33,570 nucleotides of DNA, from the NCBI GenBank assembly GCA_965652575.1, contig CBFGWQ010000022.1, positions 1-33,570 on the forward strand. Reading direction: 5' to 3'. A program made the position numbers and the translations under genes. The notes below the pieces were generated by a model. The model had not been told where the DNA came from. It worked only from the letters and a program-made list of their open reading frames with translations, and searched no databases. This stretch comes from Arenibacter sp965652575 (lineage in GTDB: Bacteria; Bacteroidota; Bacteroidia; Flavobacteriales; Flavobacteriaceae). Positions 25,212 through 33,570 of this stretch are shown piece after piece; the stretch's first letter is position 1, and every line of letters begins with the position of its first letter.

Positions 25212-25438
25212 TAAAGCCCTGTTGATGGGTAAAATCGCTACAGTGGCTATGCCAATTTTAGGGAAGCTGTTTTCTATCCCATGCTATAATGCGCAATTTC
25301 TTCGATGAAATACAAAACGATTTTCAATTTGTAGCTTTCACAACAAGATCTTGGTATTACACAACAAAATTCTAATTTTTGTATTATAAGCACCTATTTT
25401 TGAACTGATAATGAACCCCAAATCTTATCATTACATAT

Positions 25439-25476
25439 AAAAAAAGGCTGTGCAATTAAATTGTATTGCCTTTTTT
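25439..25476. terminator. intrinsic terminator-type hairpin
   Basis: AAAAAAAGGC (25439-25448) pairs with GCCTTTTTT (25468-25476). An inner CAAT/ATTG pairing extends the stem. The A-run and T-run on either side let it work in both directions. It is ~230 bases past the S24 gene. Confidence 0.7.
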
Positions 25477-25486
25477 ATTTTTAATG

Positions 25487-25656
25487 GACTCGTCTTGAGT
25501 TGTCAAATTCAAGCATCCCGATAGCTATCGGGATAAGATTTTATGCCTGGATGAAGGCTTTTTTAAGCCACATAGCAGGGCTACGGGGCGAAAAAAAGAC
25601 GAAATACGGGTGTATAAGATAAATTTACAGCGAATATTGGGAACTTAAGACGAGTT
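25487..25656. mobile_element. MITE-like element or insertion sequence remnant with terminal inverted repeats
   Basis: The left end GACTCGTCTTGAGTTG (25487-25502) and the right end GAACTTAAGACGAGTT (25641-25656) match in inverted orientation over AACTyAAGACGAGT (13 of 14). The 170-base interior has no transposase. It includes the 20-base palindrome at 25515-25534 and a GAAGGCTTTTTTAAGCC-type stretch. No target duplication could be assigned with confidence. Confidence 0.45.
25515..25534. repeat. 20-base perfect palindrome of the TCCCGATA family
   Basis: ATCCCGATAGCTATCGGGAT is perfectly self-complementary and the longest copy of the family in the window. It is inside the MITE-like element. Confidence 0.7.
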
Positions 25657-25893
25657 CAATCTTACTAACAGCATAAAAATGTGTAGGATAAAATATTGAT
25701 TAACTTGTCCATAAATCAAAATTATGTGGTTTATGCCGTTTTCGGACAAGGAACGGCAATCATAATTAAGAATATACGGGGTACAACAATAACCCTGCTT
25801 TGGCGTTTGTAGTAATGTGATCCAGTACCCAAGGGCTTAATTATTATTAAAAGGACCAAAAAATTATTAGAATATTTAGACAACAATAGAACA

Positions 25894-27855
25894 ATGGTGA
25901 AGTCTTTTAATAAAATGTTTGTTTCATTAATGATTTTTTCATTGTGTTTAGGGTATTCGGCTGCCCAAGACCCATCCGTCAAACCCGACTATTTTCAGGA
26001 GTTCCAAAATAAGAAAGGGGCCCATGAAAGATTCGATTATTTTTTTAGTATTCCCAATCGCTACCTCGAAGATTCGGCCTATGACTGGCAGGCAGCGGTC
26101 AATGTGTATCACAACAACTCCCAAAAAATAAACGATTCCATAAGCATTACCAAATATGAGCTTATGCAGTCCCAGCTTTATTATGATATTGGCGACTATA
26201 GCAAAAGTGTTGCCATAGCAAACCAACTGCACAAGAAAATTGAAAATTTGGACCTGCCATCCAAAAATATACTATTGGATCTGATAGACAATAATTATGC
26301 AAAATTGGGACTATACGATCGGCAATTTGAAATTAGAAATGAGAAAAAGAACCTAGGCCTTACGGACAAGGTTATTTTCTATGATATCTATTCCAACCTC
26401 GGACTCCATAGAAAGGCCATGGACGACTATATCAAGGACAAGTTGAAGACCATACGGGAGGATGATTATTATGGACAGGCAGAATATCAGAGCAATGTTG
26501 GAAACTATCTTCTTTTGGATATGTCCATTCCCACCGCATTGACCTATTATAAGAAGGCAAAAGGTTTTATAGATGTTTACCTGAACGATATTAGCAAGGA
26601 GAAAACAGAGCAGGAAATAAGCAAGGGCAATTTATTGAAAGCAAGTATTGAAGGAAATATTGGCAAATGCCATGCGCTGCTCAAGGAATACGATATTGCC
26701 ATACCATATTTGGAAAATTCCATTAATTTGATCAATGAGAACAATAAGGGTAAATTCTCATCGGAAAAGGTGGAAAGTACCTTGGAACTGGCAGACTGCT
26801 ATTTACAAAAAGAAGATTATGTAAAGGCCAAGGAATATCTCTTAAATGGGGTGGATCCTGTGAAAATAGAAAATATCCTTAGAAGCAATAGATTGCTGGC
26901 GGCATATTATGACCGCATCGGCGATTATAAAAATTCGGTCGACTATTTAAAAAGAAACGTACGCATCAGGGATTCTTTAAATAGAAATGAATCCTCCATG
27001 AAAAAGCAGCAGTTGGCCGCTGTGGCCGGACAAGAAATAGAGTACTCCAAAAAAATGATGGAGCAGCAAAAAAAGGATCTGGAGCAATCCCGAAGTGATT
27101 TACAGGCCAAGGAGGAAAGGATAAACATTGTTTTTATTTCTTTGATATTTACGTTATTGGGATTTGCGGGATTGGTCTTTGCCTATTTGAAAAGTATTAA
27201 GAACCAGCGACTCATTGCAGATCAGAAACGTATAATCGAGGCTTCACTGGTAGAAAAGGATTCACTTTTAAAGGAAATTCACCACAGGGTAAAAAATAAC
27301 CTTCAGATGGTTTCCAGCCTGCTTAGCCTACAAACAAAAAATACCCGTAGCAAAGCGGCAATCGAAGCTTTGGAAGAAGGAAAGAGCAGGGTAAAGGCAA
27401 TGGCACTGATCCATCAAAAATTATATCAGAACGATGATCTCTCCGTCATAGAAATGCAGGGATATATAGAAAGCCTTATCAACAGTGTACAATCGGTCTA
27501 CAAGAAAGGGGGGCATAATATAAATATAACCATTGATGCCGAAGGCGTGGAGCTGGATATTGATAGGGCAATTCCCTTCGGACTTATCTTAAACGAATTG
27601 GTATCCAATTCATTTAAATACGCTTTTCCTGACGATGACGAAAATGGAAAAATTTATATCCATTTAAGAAAAAATGGAGGGCAGGGCTATTTTGAGTACA
27701 CGGACAATGGAGTGGGATTACCCGATGATACGGATGACAGGGCCAATTCTTCTATGGGGATCCGATTGATGAATCGTTTGGTAAATCAGCTTCAGTCCAC
27801 TTTAAATATAGATAAAACATCGGAAGGAGTTCGTTTTTGGTTCAATTTTAAATAA
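25894..27855 (+). CDS. TPR-containing sensor histidine kinase (HisKA_2 type)
   Basis: A 653-residue membrane sensor kinase. The signal peptide MVKSFNKMFVSLMIFSLCLGYSAAQ is followed by a periplasmic region of TPR-like helix pairs (~40-370, for example GDYSKSVAIANQLHKK, YDIAIPYLENSINLI and EDYVKAKEYLLNG). A coiled coil (~375-405) leads to one membrane helix (~410-432, IVFISLIFTLLGFAGLVFAYL). The cytoplasmic part has a HisKA_2 dimerisation box EIHHRVKNNLQMVSSLL, with phospho-accepting His at 463/464. The HATPase domain follows (N-box LNELVSNSFKYAF, G1 YTDNGVGLP, G2 SMGIRLM). No response regulator is adjacent. The next gene starts 24 bases later, so it may be co-transcribed with the men genes. 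The signal sensed is unknown. Confidence 0.93.
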   Translation: MVKSFNKMFVSLMIFSLCLGYSAAQDPSVKPDYFQEFQNKKGAHERFDYFFSIPNRYLEDSAYDWQAAVNVYHNNSQKINDSISITKYELMQSQLYYDIGDYSKSVAIANQLHKKIENLDLPSKNILLDLIDNNYAKLGLYDRQFEIRNEKKNLGLTDKVIFYDIYSNLGLHRKAMDDYIKDKLKTIREDDYYGQAEYQSNVGNYLLLDMSIPTALTYYKKAKGFIDVYLNDISKEKTEQEISKGNLLKASIEGNIGKCHALLKEYDIAIPYLENSINLINENNKGKFSSEKVESTLELADCYLQKEDYVKAKEYLLNGVDPVKIENILRSNRLLAAYYDRIGDYKNSVDYLKRNVRIRDSLNRNESSMKKQQLAAVAGQEIEYSKKMMEQQKKDLEQSRSDLQAKEERINIVFISLIFTLLGFAGLVFAYLKSIKNQRLIADQKRIIEASLVEKDSLLKEIHHRVKNNLQMVSSLLSLQTKNTRSKAAIEALEEGKSRVKAMALIHQKLYQNDDLSVIEMQGYIESLINSVQSVYKKGGHNINITIDAEGVELDIDRAIPFGLILNELVSNSFKYAFPDDDENGKIYIHLRKNGGQGYFEYTDNGVGLPDDTDDRANSSMGIRLMNRLVNQLQSTLNIDKTSEGVRFWFNFK

Positions 27856-27879
27856 ATTTGAACAAAAACAATTCTGCCC

Positions 27880-28560
27880 ATGCAAATTACTTATCTAGGC
27901 CATTCCTCCCTACTAATTGTGACAGCGGGAAAAAGAGTATTGATAGATCCATTTATTTCGGGAAATGAAAAGGCCAATGGCAAAATAGACGTTAATGATT
28001 TAAATCCGGATTATATTCTGCTTACCCATGCCCATCAGGACCATACCTTGGATGTCGGGAAAATTGGAAAAAGGAACAATCCCACGGTGGTAAGCAATTT
28101 TGAAATTGCCACTTATTATGAAAACAGGGGCCTAAAGGCGCACCCTATGAATCACGGCGGAAGCTGGAAGTTTGATTTTGGCACCCTGAAATTTGTAAAT
28201 GCAATTCATACCTCTTCCTTTCCTGACGGGACCTATGGAGGCCAACCGGGGGGATTTATTCTATCTTCCGAAGGGAAACATATTTATATTGCAGGGGATA
28301 CCGCCCTGACCATGGATATGAAGCTTATCCCGATGTCGTTTCAATTGGATCTTGCCATATTGCCCATTGGGGATAATTTTACAATGGGGGTCAACGATGC
28401 CATCATAGCATCCGATTTTATTGAGTGCAACAAAATAATGGGCTACCATTATGATACTTTTGGTTATATAGAAATCGATCACACAGAAGCCGAGCAAAAA
28501 TTTTCCAAAGCTGGAAAGGAATTATTGCTATTGGAAATAGGGGAGTCCATAATGGTGTAA
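27880..28560 (+). CDS. metal-dependent hydrolase, UPF0173 (metallo-beta-lactamase superfamily)
   Basis: A 226-residue MBL-fold hydrolase of the UPF0173/YtkL group. Metal ligands are visible: LTHAHQDH (HxHxDH), MNHGG, IAGDTAL and the C-terminal MGYHYDTF. It is cytosolic. The substrate is unknown; UlaG-like lactonases are the nearest characterised relatives. It sits 24 bases after the histidine kinase and 14 bases before menC. From memory, this hydrolase recurs among menaquinone genes in Flavobacteriaceae, so a thioesterase/lactonase-like role near that pathway is possible. Confidence 0.9.
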   Translation: MQITYLGHSSLLIVTAGKRVLIDPFISGNEKANGKIDVNDLNPDYILLTHAHQDHTLDVGKIGKRNNPTVVSNFEIATYYENRGLKAHPMNHGGSWKFDFGTLKFVNAIHTSSFPDGTYGGQPGGFILSSEGKHIYIAGDTALTMDMKLIPMSFQLDLAILPIGDNFTMGVNDAIIASDFIECNKIMGYHYDTFGYIEIDHTEAEQKFSKAGKELLLLEIGESIMV

Positions 28561-28574
28561 CCTGATCGTATTTA

Positions 28575-29627
28575 ATGAAAGCGACCTATAAAAAATACAT
28601 TTTGAAATTTAAACGTCCCAGCGGTACTTCCAGGGGTGTAATGACCCATAAGGAAACCTTCTTTATTATTTTGGAACATGATAAAAAGTATGGAATTGGG
28701 GAATGTGGTATTTTAAGGGGCTTAAGTGTGGATGATGTTCCGGATTATGAGGAAATGCTTAAATGGACCTGCGAGAACATTGGTTTGGGGAAAGACCGAT
28801 TATGGGAGATTTTGATGTCCTATCCAAGCATTCAGTTTGGAGTGGAACAAGCCTTTTTATCCCTAAATTCCATAGCCCCCTTTTTACTTTATCCTTCAGA
28901 ATTCACCCAAAACAAAAGTTCCATAGCCATTAATGGCCTAATATGGATGGGAGATGAACATTTTATGCACCAACAGATCCGGCAAAAGTTAAAGGAAGGT
29001 TTCAAATGTTTAAAATTAAAAATTGGGGCCATCGATTTTGGAAAGGAAATATCCCTTTTAAGATCCATTCGAAGTAAGTATAGTGAAAAGGAGATTGAAC
29101 TAAGGGTCGATGCCAATGGGGCATTCCTTCCTTCCGAGGCCATGCATAAATTGGAACGCCTTTCCCTTTTTGGCCTACACTCCATAGAGCAGCCTATAAA
29201 GGCGGGCCAGGCCAATGAAATGAGGGAGTTGTGCTTTAATGCTCCCGTCCCCATAGCATTGGACGAGGAATTGATCGGGATTTCGGATGTAACGGAAAAG
29301 GAAATATTGCTACAAACTATAAGGCCACACTATATAATTCTAAAACCAAGTTTGGTAGGCGGGTTCAAGGGAAGTATGGAATGGATTAGGATTGCGGAAA
29401 AATTGAATATAAAATGGTGGGTCACCAGTGCCCTGGAAAGCAATATCGGGCTCAATGCCATAGCACAATGGACCTATACCCTGAACAACCCTTTACCACA
29501 GGGATTGGGTACCGGGGGATTGTATACCAATAATTTTGAATGTCCGTTAAGGGTAAAAAATGGAGAGATATCCTATGAACACAGCAGGAATTGGGAAAAT
29601 AATTTAATAGAGCATATATGTATATAG
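28575..29627 (+). CDS. menC: o-succinylbenzoate synthase, enolase superfamily
   Basis: A 350-residue enzyme that dehydrates SHCHC to o-succinylbenzoate in menaquinone synthesis. The enolase-superfamily active site is clear: K147-x-K149 in CLKLKIG (the Lys pair), then LRVDANGAF (Asp), SIEQPI (Glu), IALDEELIG (Asp) and a second-face Lys in IILKPSLVGGF. The N-terminal capping domain (KRPSGTSRGVMTHKETFFI) is typical of OSBS/dipeptide epimerases. The menE gene two positions downstream favours menC over an epimerase. Its last 10 bases overlap the CPBP gene. Confidence 0.9.
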   Translation: MKATYKKYILKFKRPSGTSRGVMTHKETFFIILEHDKKYGIGECGILRGLSVDDVPDYEEMLKWTCENIGLGKDRLWEILMSYPSIQFGVEQAFLSLNSIAPFLLYPSEFTQNKSSIAINGLIWMGDEHFMHQQIRQKLKEGFKCLKLKIGAIDFGKEISLLRSIRSKYSEKEIELRVDANGAFLPSEAMHKLERLSLFGLHSIEQPIKAGQANEMRELCFNAPVPIALDEELIGISDVTEKEILLQTIRPHYIILKPSLVGGFKGSMEWIRIAEKLNIKWWVTSALESNIGLNAIAQWTYTLNNPLPQGLGTGGLYTNNFECPLRVKNGEISYEHSRNWENNLIEHICI

Positions 29628-30577
29628 AGCAGGGATATAAAGGAAATCATGAATCTTGGCGATACCTTGTAGGGATATTGATCATATTTATTGGCTGGCA
29701 ACTTTTGGGATCCATCCCATTACTTGGGGTTCTAATAATTAAATCCCTTGGAGGGGAAGCCTTTCCCTCGGATGTTGCCGGCATGTCCAAATTGGTAGGC
29801 AGCAATCTATTTCTCTTCCTAATGCTCATTTCCTTTGTATTCGGACTTCTGGCCACCTTTCTTACCGTTAAATATGTACATAGGCAAAGTATAGTATCAC
29901 TCACCACCAGCAGAAAGAAAATTGATTGGAAAAGGGTATTCTTTGCTTTTGGCCTATGGGGCTTTGTTACAATATTGATAACGGGTTTGGACATCTATCT
30001 AAGTCCGGAGGATTATGTCTTCAATTTTAAATTGTTGCCCTTTGCTATTTTGTGCCTTGTTTCGGTTTTATTGATTCCGCTCCAGACCAGTTTTGAAGAA
30101 TATTTTATGCGGGGATATCTAATGCAGGGCATAGGGTTGATGTCGGGAAAAAGATGGGTTCCCTTGGTTATCACCTCTATGATCTTTGGATTGTTGCACC
30201 TTTTTAATCCCGAAGTTGAAAAATTGGGATATGGCATAATGGTCTATTATATCGGTACCGGATTTTTTCTGGGAATATTAACACTGATGGATGAAGGATT
30301 GGAGTTGGCCATTGGCTTTCATGCAGCCAATAATCTATTGACCGCCCTTTTGGTCACTGCGGATTGGACCGCCTTTCAGACCGAATCCCTCTACCGGGAT
30401 ATATCGGAACCGGAATTGGGCTGGGATGTGTTTGTCCCGGTTTTGGTAATTTATCCCATCCTTTTATATGTATTCTCCAAAAAATATGGATGGACAAATT
30501 GGAAGGAGCGCCTTATGGGCGATGTGCGGAATACTGAAACGGTAATAATTGCGGACGCAAATGATACCAAGCTGTAA
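29618..30577 (+). CDS. CPBP family intramembrane glutamic protease
   Basis: A 319-residue inner-membrane protein with about eight hydrophobic segments and the CPBP (Abi/CAAX-type) motifs: EEYFMRGYLMQG (EExxxR), FGLLHLFNP (FxxxH) and FHAANN (HxxxN-like). The family includes Rce1-like prenyl-protein endopeptidases and proteins of unknown activity. It overlaps menC by 10 bases and menE at its other end by 17 bases (from menE's ATG), so it is translationally locked between two menaquinone genes. A prenyl-related role next to prenylquinone synthesis is tempting, but is inference only. Confidence 0.88.
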   Translation: MYIEQGYKGNHESWRYLVGILIIFIGWQLLGSIPLLGVLIIKSLGGEAFPSDVAGMSKLVGSNLFLFLMLISFVFGLLATFLTVKYVHRQSIVSLTTSRKKIDWKRVFFAFGLWGFVTILITGLDIYLSPEDYVFNFKLLPFAILCLVSVLLIPLQTSFEEYFMRGYLMQGIGLMSGKRWVPLVITSMIFGLLHLFNPEVEKLGYGIMVYYIGTGFFLGILTLMDEGLELAIGFHAANNLLTALLVTADWTAFQTESLYRDISEPELGWDVFVPVLVIYPILLYVFSKKYGWTNWKERLMGDVRNTETVIIADANDTKL

Positions 30578-31634
30578 GCAGATCCATCCTAAATTCAAAT
30601 TCAACGGAATCCATTATAATTTTTGGGATTTACAGGAATTGGCCTATAGTCTGGTAAAAGAAGGAAGGGATTTTGAAAAGTCCATTGGAAATTTCCTTTT
30701 GGATTGGCTGGACGATTCTGATTCCCTTGAAGCCCGTACCTCCGGATCTACCGGTAGCCCCAAAATAATTGCCTTGAAAAAGGAACATATGGCCAATTCC
30801 GCTTTGGCTACCGGATCCTTCTTTAAAATGGGACCTGGAACAAAAGCCCTTCAATGTCTGTCCGCCGATTATATAGCGGGTAAAATGATGTTGGTCCGCG
30901 CTTTGGTACTTGGCTGGGAATTGGATATGGTAGAACCCATTTCCAATCCTCTGCAATGTATATCCAAACAGTACGACTTTGTTGCCATGGTACCCATGCA
31001 GGTGCAGGGCACCATATCAAATTTAAACCGAGTAAACACTTTAATAATCGGGGGAGCAGCTCTTTCCCCTGAACTGAAATCGGATCTGGATAAGGTGGAT
31101 ACCCGCCTTTTTGAGACCTATGGAATGACGGAGACCATAACCCATATTGCCGTAAAGGAGATTGGCAAGGGGCTTGAGGACGGAAATTTCAAGGCCCTTC
31201 CAAATGTTTCTCTTTCCAAGGACCACAGGGGTTGCCTAGTGATAGAAGCCCCAAAAGTTTCAGACGCCATTATAGTCACCAATGATTTGGTAAACCTTAT
31301 ATCATCCCAAGAGTTCCGGTGGTTGGGCAGGTATGACAACGTTATTAATTCCGGGGGGGTAAAACTGATTCCTGAACAATTGGAAACTAAGATGGCTGTC
31401 CTGATCAAATCCAGATTTTTTGTAGCAGGTATCCCTGATGCCATCCTGGGCCAAAAATTGGTATTGGTGATAGAAGGAAATATGTATAGGAACCAATTGT
31501 CCCAAAAAATCAAATCCCTTAGCTCCATTTCCAAGTTTGAAATTCCCAAAGAAATATTCAGCGTTCCCAAGTTTGAGGAGACCGGTAGTGGAAAGGTAAA
31601 TAGAAACGAAACTTTAGCAAAATATAAAATATAG
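30561..31634 (+). CDS. menE: o-succinylbenzoate-CoA ligase, short form
   Basis: An AMP-forming ligase that activates o-succinylbenzoate with CoA. Motifs are the P-loop ARTSGSTGSPKII, FETYGMTETITH, RWLGRYDNVINSGGVKL and the catalytic Lys near the end in GSGKVNRN. The protein is ~357 residues, lacking ~80-90 N-terminal residues of the E. coli enzyme, as is usual for Bacteroidota MenE. I prefer the ATG at 30561 to a frame-open TTG at 30549; either overlaps the CPBP gene. With menC it defines this operon as part of the menaquinone pathway. menD, menB and menA are not in the window. Confidence 0.88.
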   Translation: MIPSCKQIHPKFKFNGIHYNFWDLQELAYSLVKEGRDFEKSIGNFLLDWLDDSDSLEARTSGSTGSPKIIALKKEHMANSALATGSFFKMGPGTKALQCLSADYIAGKMMLVRALVLGWELDMVEPISNPLQCISKQYDFVAMVPMQVQGTISNLNRVNTLIIGGAALSPELKSDLDKVDTRLFETYGMTETITHIAVKEIGKGLEDGNFKALPNVSLSKDHRGCLVIEAPKVSDAIIVTNDLVNLISSQEFRWLGRYDNVINSGGVKLIPEQLETKMAVLIKSRFFVAGIPDAILGQKLVLVIEGNMYRNQLSQKIKSLSSISKFEIPKEIFSVPKFEETGSGKVNRNETLAKYKI

Positions 31635-31711
31635 AGGCTCAAAGGCTTATCTTAAAATATTTACCTAAATTCAGGAATCGAATATGACTTTTAAATTCAA
31701 AAGTTTACCGA

Positions 31712-33457
31712 ATGGCCCGATTTCTTATAAGTATTACATTTCTCTGTATTTTCTTTATTGGTTCCTCTCAGGAAACTAAGATAACCATCAACGGTAAGGT
31801 TACTTATATGGACCAACCTTTGCCCAATGCCAATGTGATTATCAAAGGTACTACTGTTGGAACAAGAACGGATACCAAAGGAAAATATAGTATCGAAGCG
31901 TATTCTGGAAATATATTGGTATTTAGCTATTTGGGAATGCAAACGATTGAAGTTCCTGTTGATGATATGAACAATGTTTTGGATATAAAACTATCGGAAC
32001 ATTTAGAAGAATTGAATGAAGTAGTCGTAAAAAAGAGAAGACGTAAAGGCCAAAAGGAGTTAATGGCAGATTATACCACCAATAGTAATTTAATTAAAAC
32101 CTCTTGGGGAATTTTGGACAAGGACAGGACATCATATTCGATTCAGGTAATTGAGGGTAAGGATTTGATCCCGATAGGAATCGATTTTTTGGTATCCCTT
32201 CAGACATTGTTGCCCAATATGTTAATTGATAGGGAGGATACACCTTTAAATCCAAAAGTTTATTTCCAACAATATGGAAGAGAAAAAGTCCCCGCCATTT
32301 TCGATGTTGACGGTTTTGTTTATGAACAGGCCCCTACGTTTATTGGAGTTCATGAAATTGAACGCGTTGCGGTACTTCCTAGAAACGGAGCCTTCGCCAG
32401 ATATGGCCCTAGCGGTGCTGGAGGAGTAATTATCATAAATACCAAGGAGCAGACTCGAATTGATGAACTAGGTATAAATAGAACCTACAGTAATTCTGGA
32501 TTAAGGGATAGTATTTATGATCAGTTATCGATAAAACAGGCATATGTTCCAGAAGTTCCTAAATATATTGAAGAATATAATTTTGCCGATTCAGAAATAA
32601 TGGCGGATCAACTATTCAAAAAGCAAAGAAAAAGATATGAAAATTCTCCCTTCTATTTTCTTGATATGTCCGAATATTATAGGACCCGCTGGGGAAACAC
32701 TAATAAATCCTTACAACTTCTGGATTCGATGGGTCTCCAATTTAAGGACGATGCCGTAGCTTTAAAAGTATTGGCCTATAGGTATGAAAAACTTGAACTT
32801 AGGAACAAGGCTTTACAGCAATATTTAAGAGTGTTAAAAATTAAGTCGAGGGCTGCCCAATCACACAGGGATTTGGCCAACGCCTATAACGAAATAGGTA
32901 ACTTCCAAAAGGCATTGCATATCTACACCCGATATGAACTTGCCGTAAAAGAATTGGATACAATTCCTTTTGATGCAGAAGGAACTGATCGACTTATAAC
33001 CACGGAGAAGGATAATATTATTAGCTTGAATGATAAAAGGTTATTGTTGGAAACTGATGTATTGCAGAAAAGATTTGAATATCCTAAGACCAGAGTACTT
33101 TTTGAATGGAATAACAATACGGCCGAATTTGAATTACAATTTGTAGATCCTGAACAGTATTACAATAGTTGGGAATATACTTTTGATACCAAGGAAAGCC
33201 AATTGTCTGCCGAAATATTAAAAGGGTACTCAAGTAAAGAATTCTTTTTGGACGATGACCTAAAAGGGGAATGGGTGGTCAATATTTCTTACTTCGGAAA
33301 CGGAACTCAAGATCCAACCTACCTGAAAGTATCTACATTTTTTGATTATGGCACTTCAGTCCAAAGGAAGGTAATTAAGGTTTTCAAATTAAACAAAATT
33401 AAAGAAGATACATACTTGTGCAAGATCAATACGGAATCAAAATTATTTATTGAATAA
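31712..33457 (+). CDS. exported CarboxypepD_reg / TonB-plug protein without barrel, with TPR and C-terminal beta-domain
   Basis: A 581-residue protein with a signal peptide (MARFLISITFLCIFFIGSSQ). Residues ~24-90 are a carboxypeptidase regulatory-like domain (KVTYMDQPLPNANVIIKGT, SYLGMQTIEV). Residues ~140-247 match a TonB-dependent receptor plug (GGVIIINTK at its end, preceded by EIERVAVLPRNGAFARYGPSGAGG). No 22-strand barrel follows. Instead ~270-410 are TPR-like helices (LDMSEYYRTRWGN, YRYEKLELRNKALQQYLRVL, NAYNEIGNFQKALHIYTRYE). The last ~120 residues are a beta-rich domain (RVLFEWNNNTAEFELQF, GEWVVNISYFGNG) resembling DUF2135. It therefore cannot be a classical transporter. It may act as a periplasmic or surface plug-like adaptor. 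It is 77 bases after menE. Confidence 0.78.
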   Translation: MARFLISITFLCIFFIGSSQETKITINGKVTYMDQPLPNANVIIKGTTVGTRTDTKGKYSIEAYSGNILVFSYLGMQTIEVPVDDMNNVLDIKLSEHLEELNEVVVKKRRRKGQKELMADYTTNSNLIKTSWGILDKDRTSYSIQVIEGKDLIPIGIDFLVSLQTLLPNMLIDREDTPLNPKVYFQQYGREKVPAIFDVDGFVYEQAPTFIGVHEIERVAVLPRNGAFARYGPSGAGGVIIINTKEQTRIDELGINRTYSNSGLRDSIYDQLSIKQAYVPEVPKYIEEYNFADSEIMADQLFKKQRKRYENSPFYFLDMSEYYRTRWGNTNKSLQLLDSMGLQFKDDAVALKVLAYRYEKLELRNKALQQYLRVLKIKSRAAQSHRDLANAYNEIGNFQKALHIYTRYELAVKELDTIPFDAEGTDRLITTEKDNIISLNDKRLLLETDVLQKRFEYPKTRVLFEWNNNTAEFELQFVDPEQYYNSWEYTFDTKESQLSAEILKGYSSKEFFLDDDLKGEWVVNISYFGNGTQDPTYLKVSTFFDYGTSVQRKVIKVFKLNKIKEDTYLCKINTESKLFIE

Positions 33458-33489
33458 ACCTGCTCTATGGCAATGCCACAAACCACCCA

Positions 33490-33560
33490 TTGTTATAGTT
33501 GCACATTGCTACATCTGTACATTGATTAGTACATTAACCAATTGATACATTGGTACACTT
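33490..33560. repeat. degenerate TACATTGAT-type tandem repeat
   Basis: Short units such as GTACATTGATTA, GTACATTAACCA, GATACATTGG and TACACTTCCACATT follow one another downstream of the last gene and run toward the window end. It is low-complexity intergenic sequence, typical of flavobacterial genomes, with no coding potential. Confidence 0.5.
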
Positions 33561-33570
33561 CCACATTTCC

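Larger units (their letters stand above)
25212..25893. other. 682-base intergenic region
   Basis: This gap lies between the S24 repressor and the histidine kinase. No ORF with family features is seen. It holds a terminator (25439-25476), a 170-base element with inverted ends (25487-25656) that includes the palindrome at 25515, and then ~240 AT-rich bases before the kinase start in which I found no exact TAnnTTTG box. Confidence 0.6.

Noticed and set aside
25731..25982. 83-codon minus-strand frame before and into the histidine kinase
   Set aside because: It overlaps the kinase signal peptide region antisense and has no recognisable features.
33490..33560. Possible CRISPR or clean tandem array at the window end
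   Set aside because: The units vary in length and sequence with no regular spacer, so this is low-complexity repeat, not an array.

Overview
The window reads as a chromosomal segment from a marine-type member of the Flavobacteriaceae (Bacteroidota), near the Maribacter/Arenibacter/Zobellia group; the genus is a guess. The support is: Bacteroidota promoters (TTG/TTTG plus TAnnTTTG) and a lack of Shine-Dalgarno sites; the E1 alpha-beta fusion dehydrogenase; the short MenE and its men cluster; OmpA-like lipoproteins; a carboxypeptidase-regulatory/TonB-plug protein; and TCCCGATA palindromes in the gaps. No rRNA, tRNA, CRISPR array or intact prophage was seen.

Layout. 1-9300: a degenerate OmpA-like protein, an FMN/iron-sulfur glutamate-synthase-like oxidoreductase and an M20 amidohydrolase (all minus); a UvrD/PcrA helicase and a Sua5/YciO/YrdC protein (plus); a shared terminator; then a canonical OmpA lipoprotein and a family 2 glycosyltransferase (minus). 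9300-9750: a repeat-rich gap. 9750-21530: a PD-(D/E)XK nuclease-like HsdR-N protein divergent from holA, a DoxX protein, the E1 fusion, an M1-peptidase-like beta-barrel protein with a LOG-family protein, uvrA, and a divergent Tudor-like small protein.

21530-23370 is an accessory island with lower GC-looking codon use. It holds a gene cut by one amber codon, a group II intron 3' end remnant, a HEPN-motif Abi protein, and a candidate ~60-nt RNA with its own promoter and terminator lying across the abi leader. 23370-25220 is a DNA-damage-type cassette: a LexA/CI-like self-cleaving repressor faces a two-gene operon made of a previously unlisted 59-residue protein ending in a beta-clamp-type motif (QLSLF) and a DUF4130/TIGR03915 protein. 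The two directions share TATATTTGGAA promoter/operator sites. 25220-25890 is a gap with a terminator, a long palindrome and a MITE-like inverted-repeat element.

25890-31640 is one co-directional run: a TPR sensor histidine kinase, a UPF0173 metal hydrolase, then overlapping menC, a CPBP membrane protease and menE (menaquinone biosynthesis). The window closes with a TonB-plug protein lacking a barrel and with TPR-like and C-terminal domains, then a degenerate short repeat. The most interesting items are the abi/small RNA/intron-remnant island and the S24-repressor/clamp-motif cassette.
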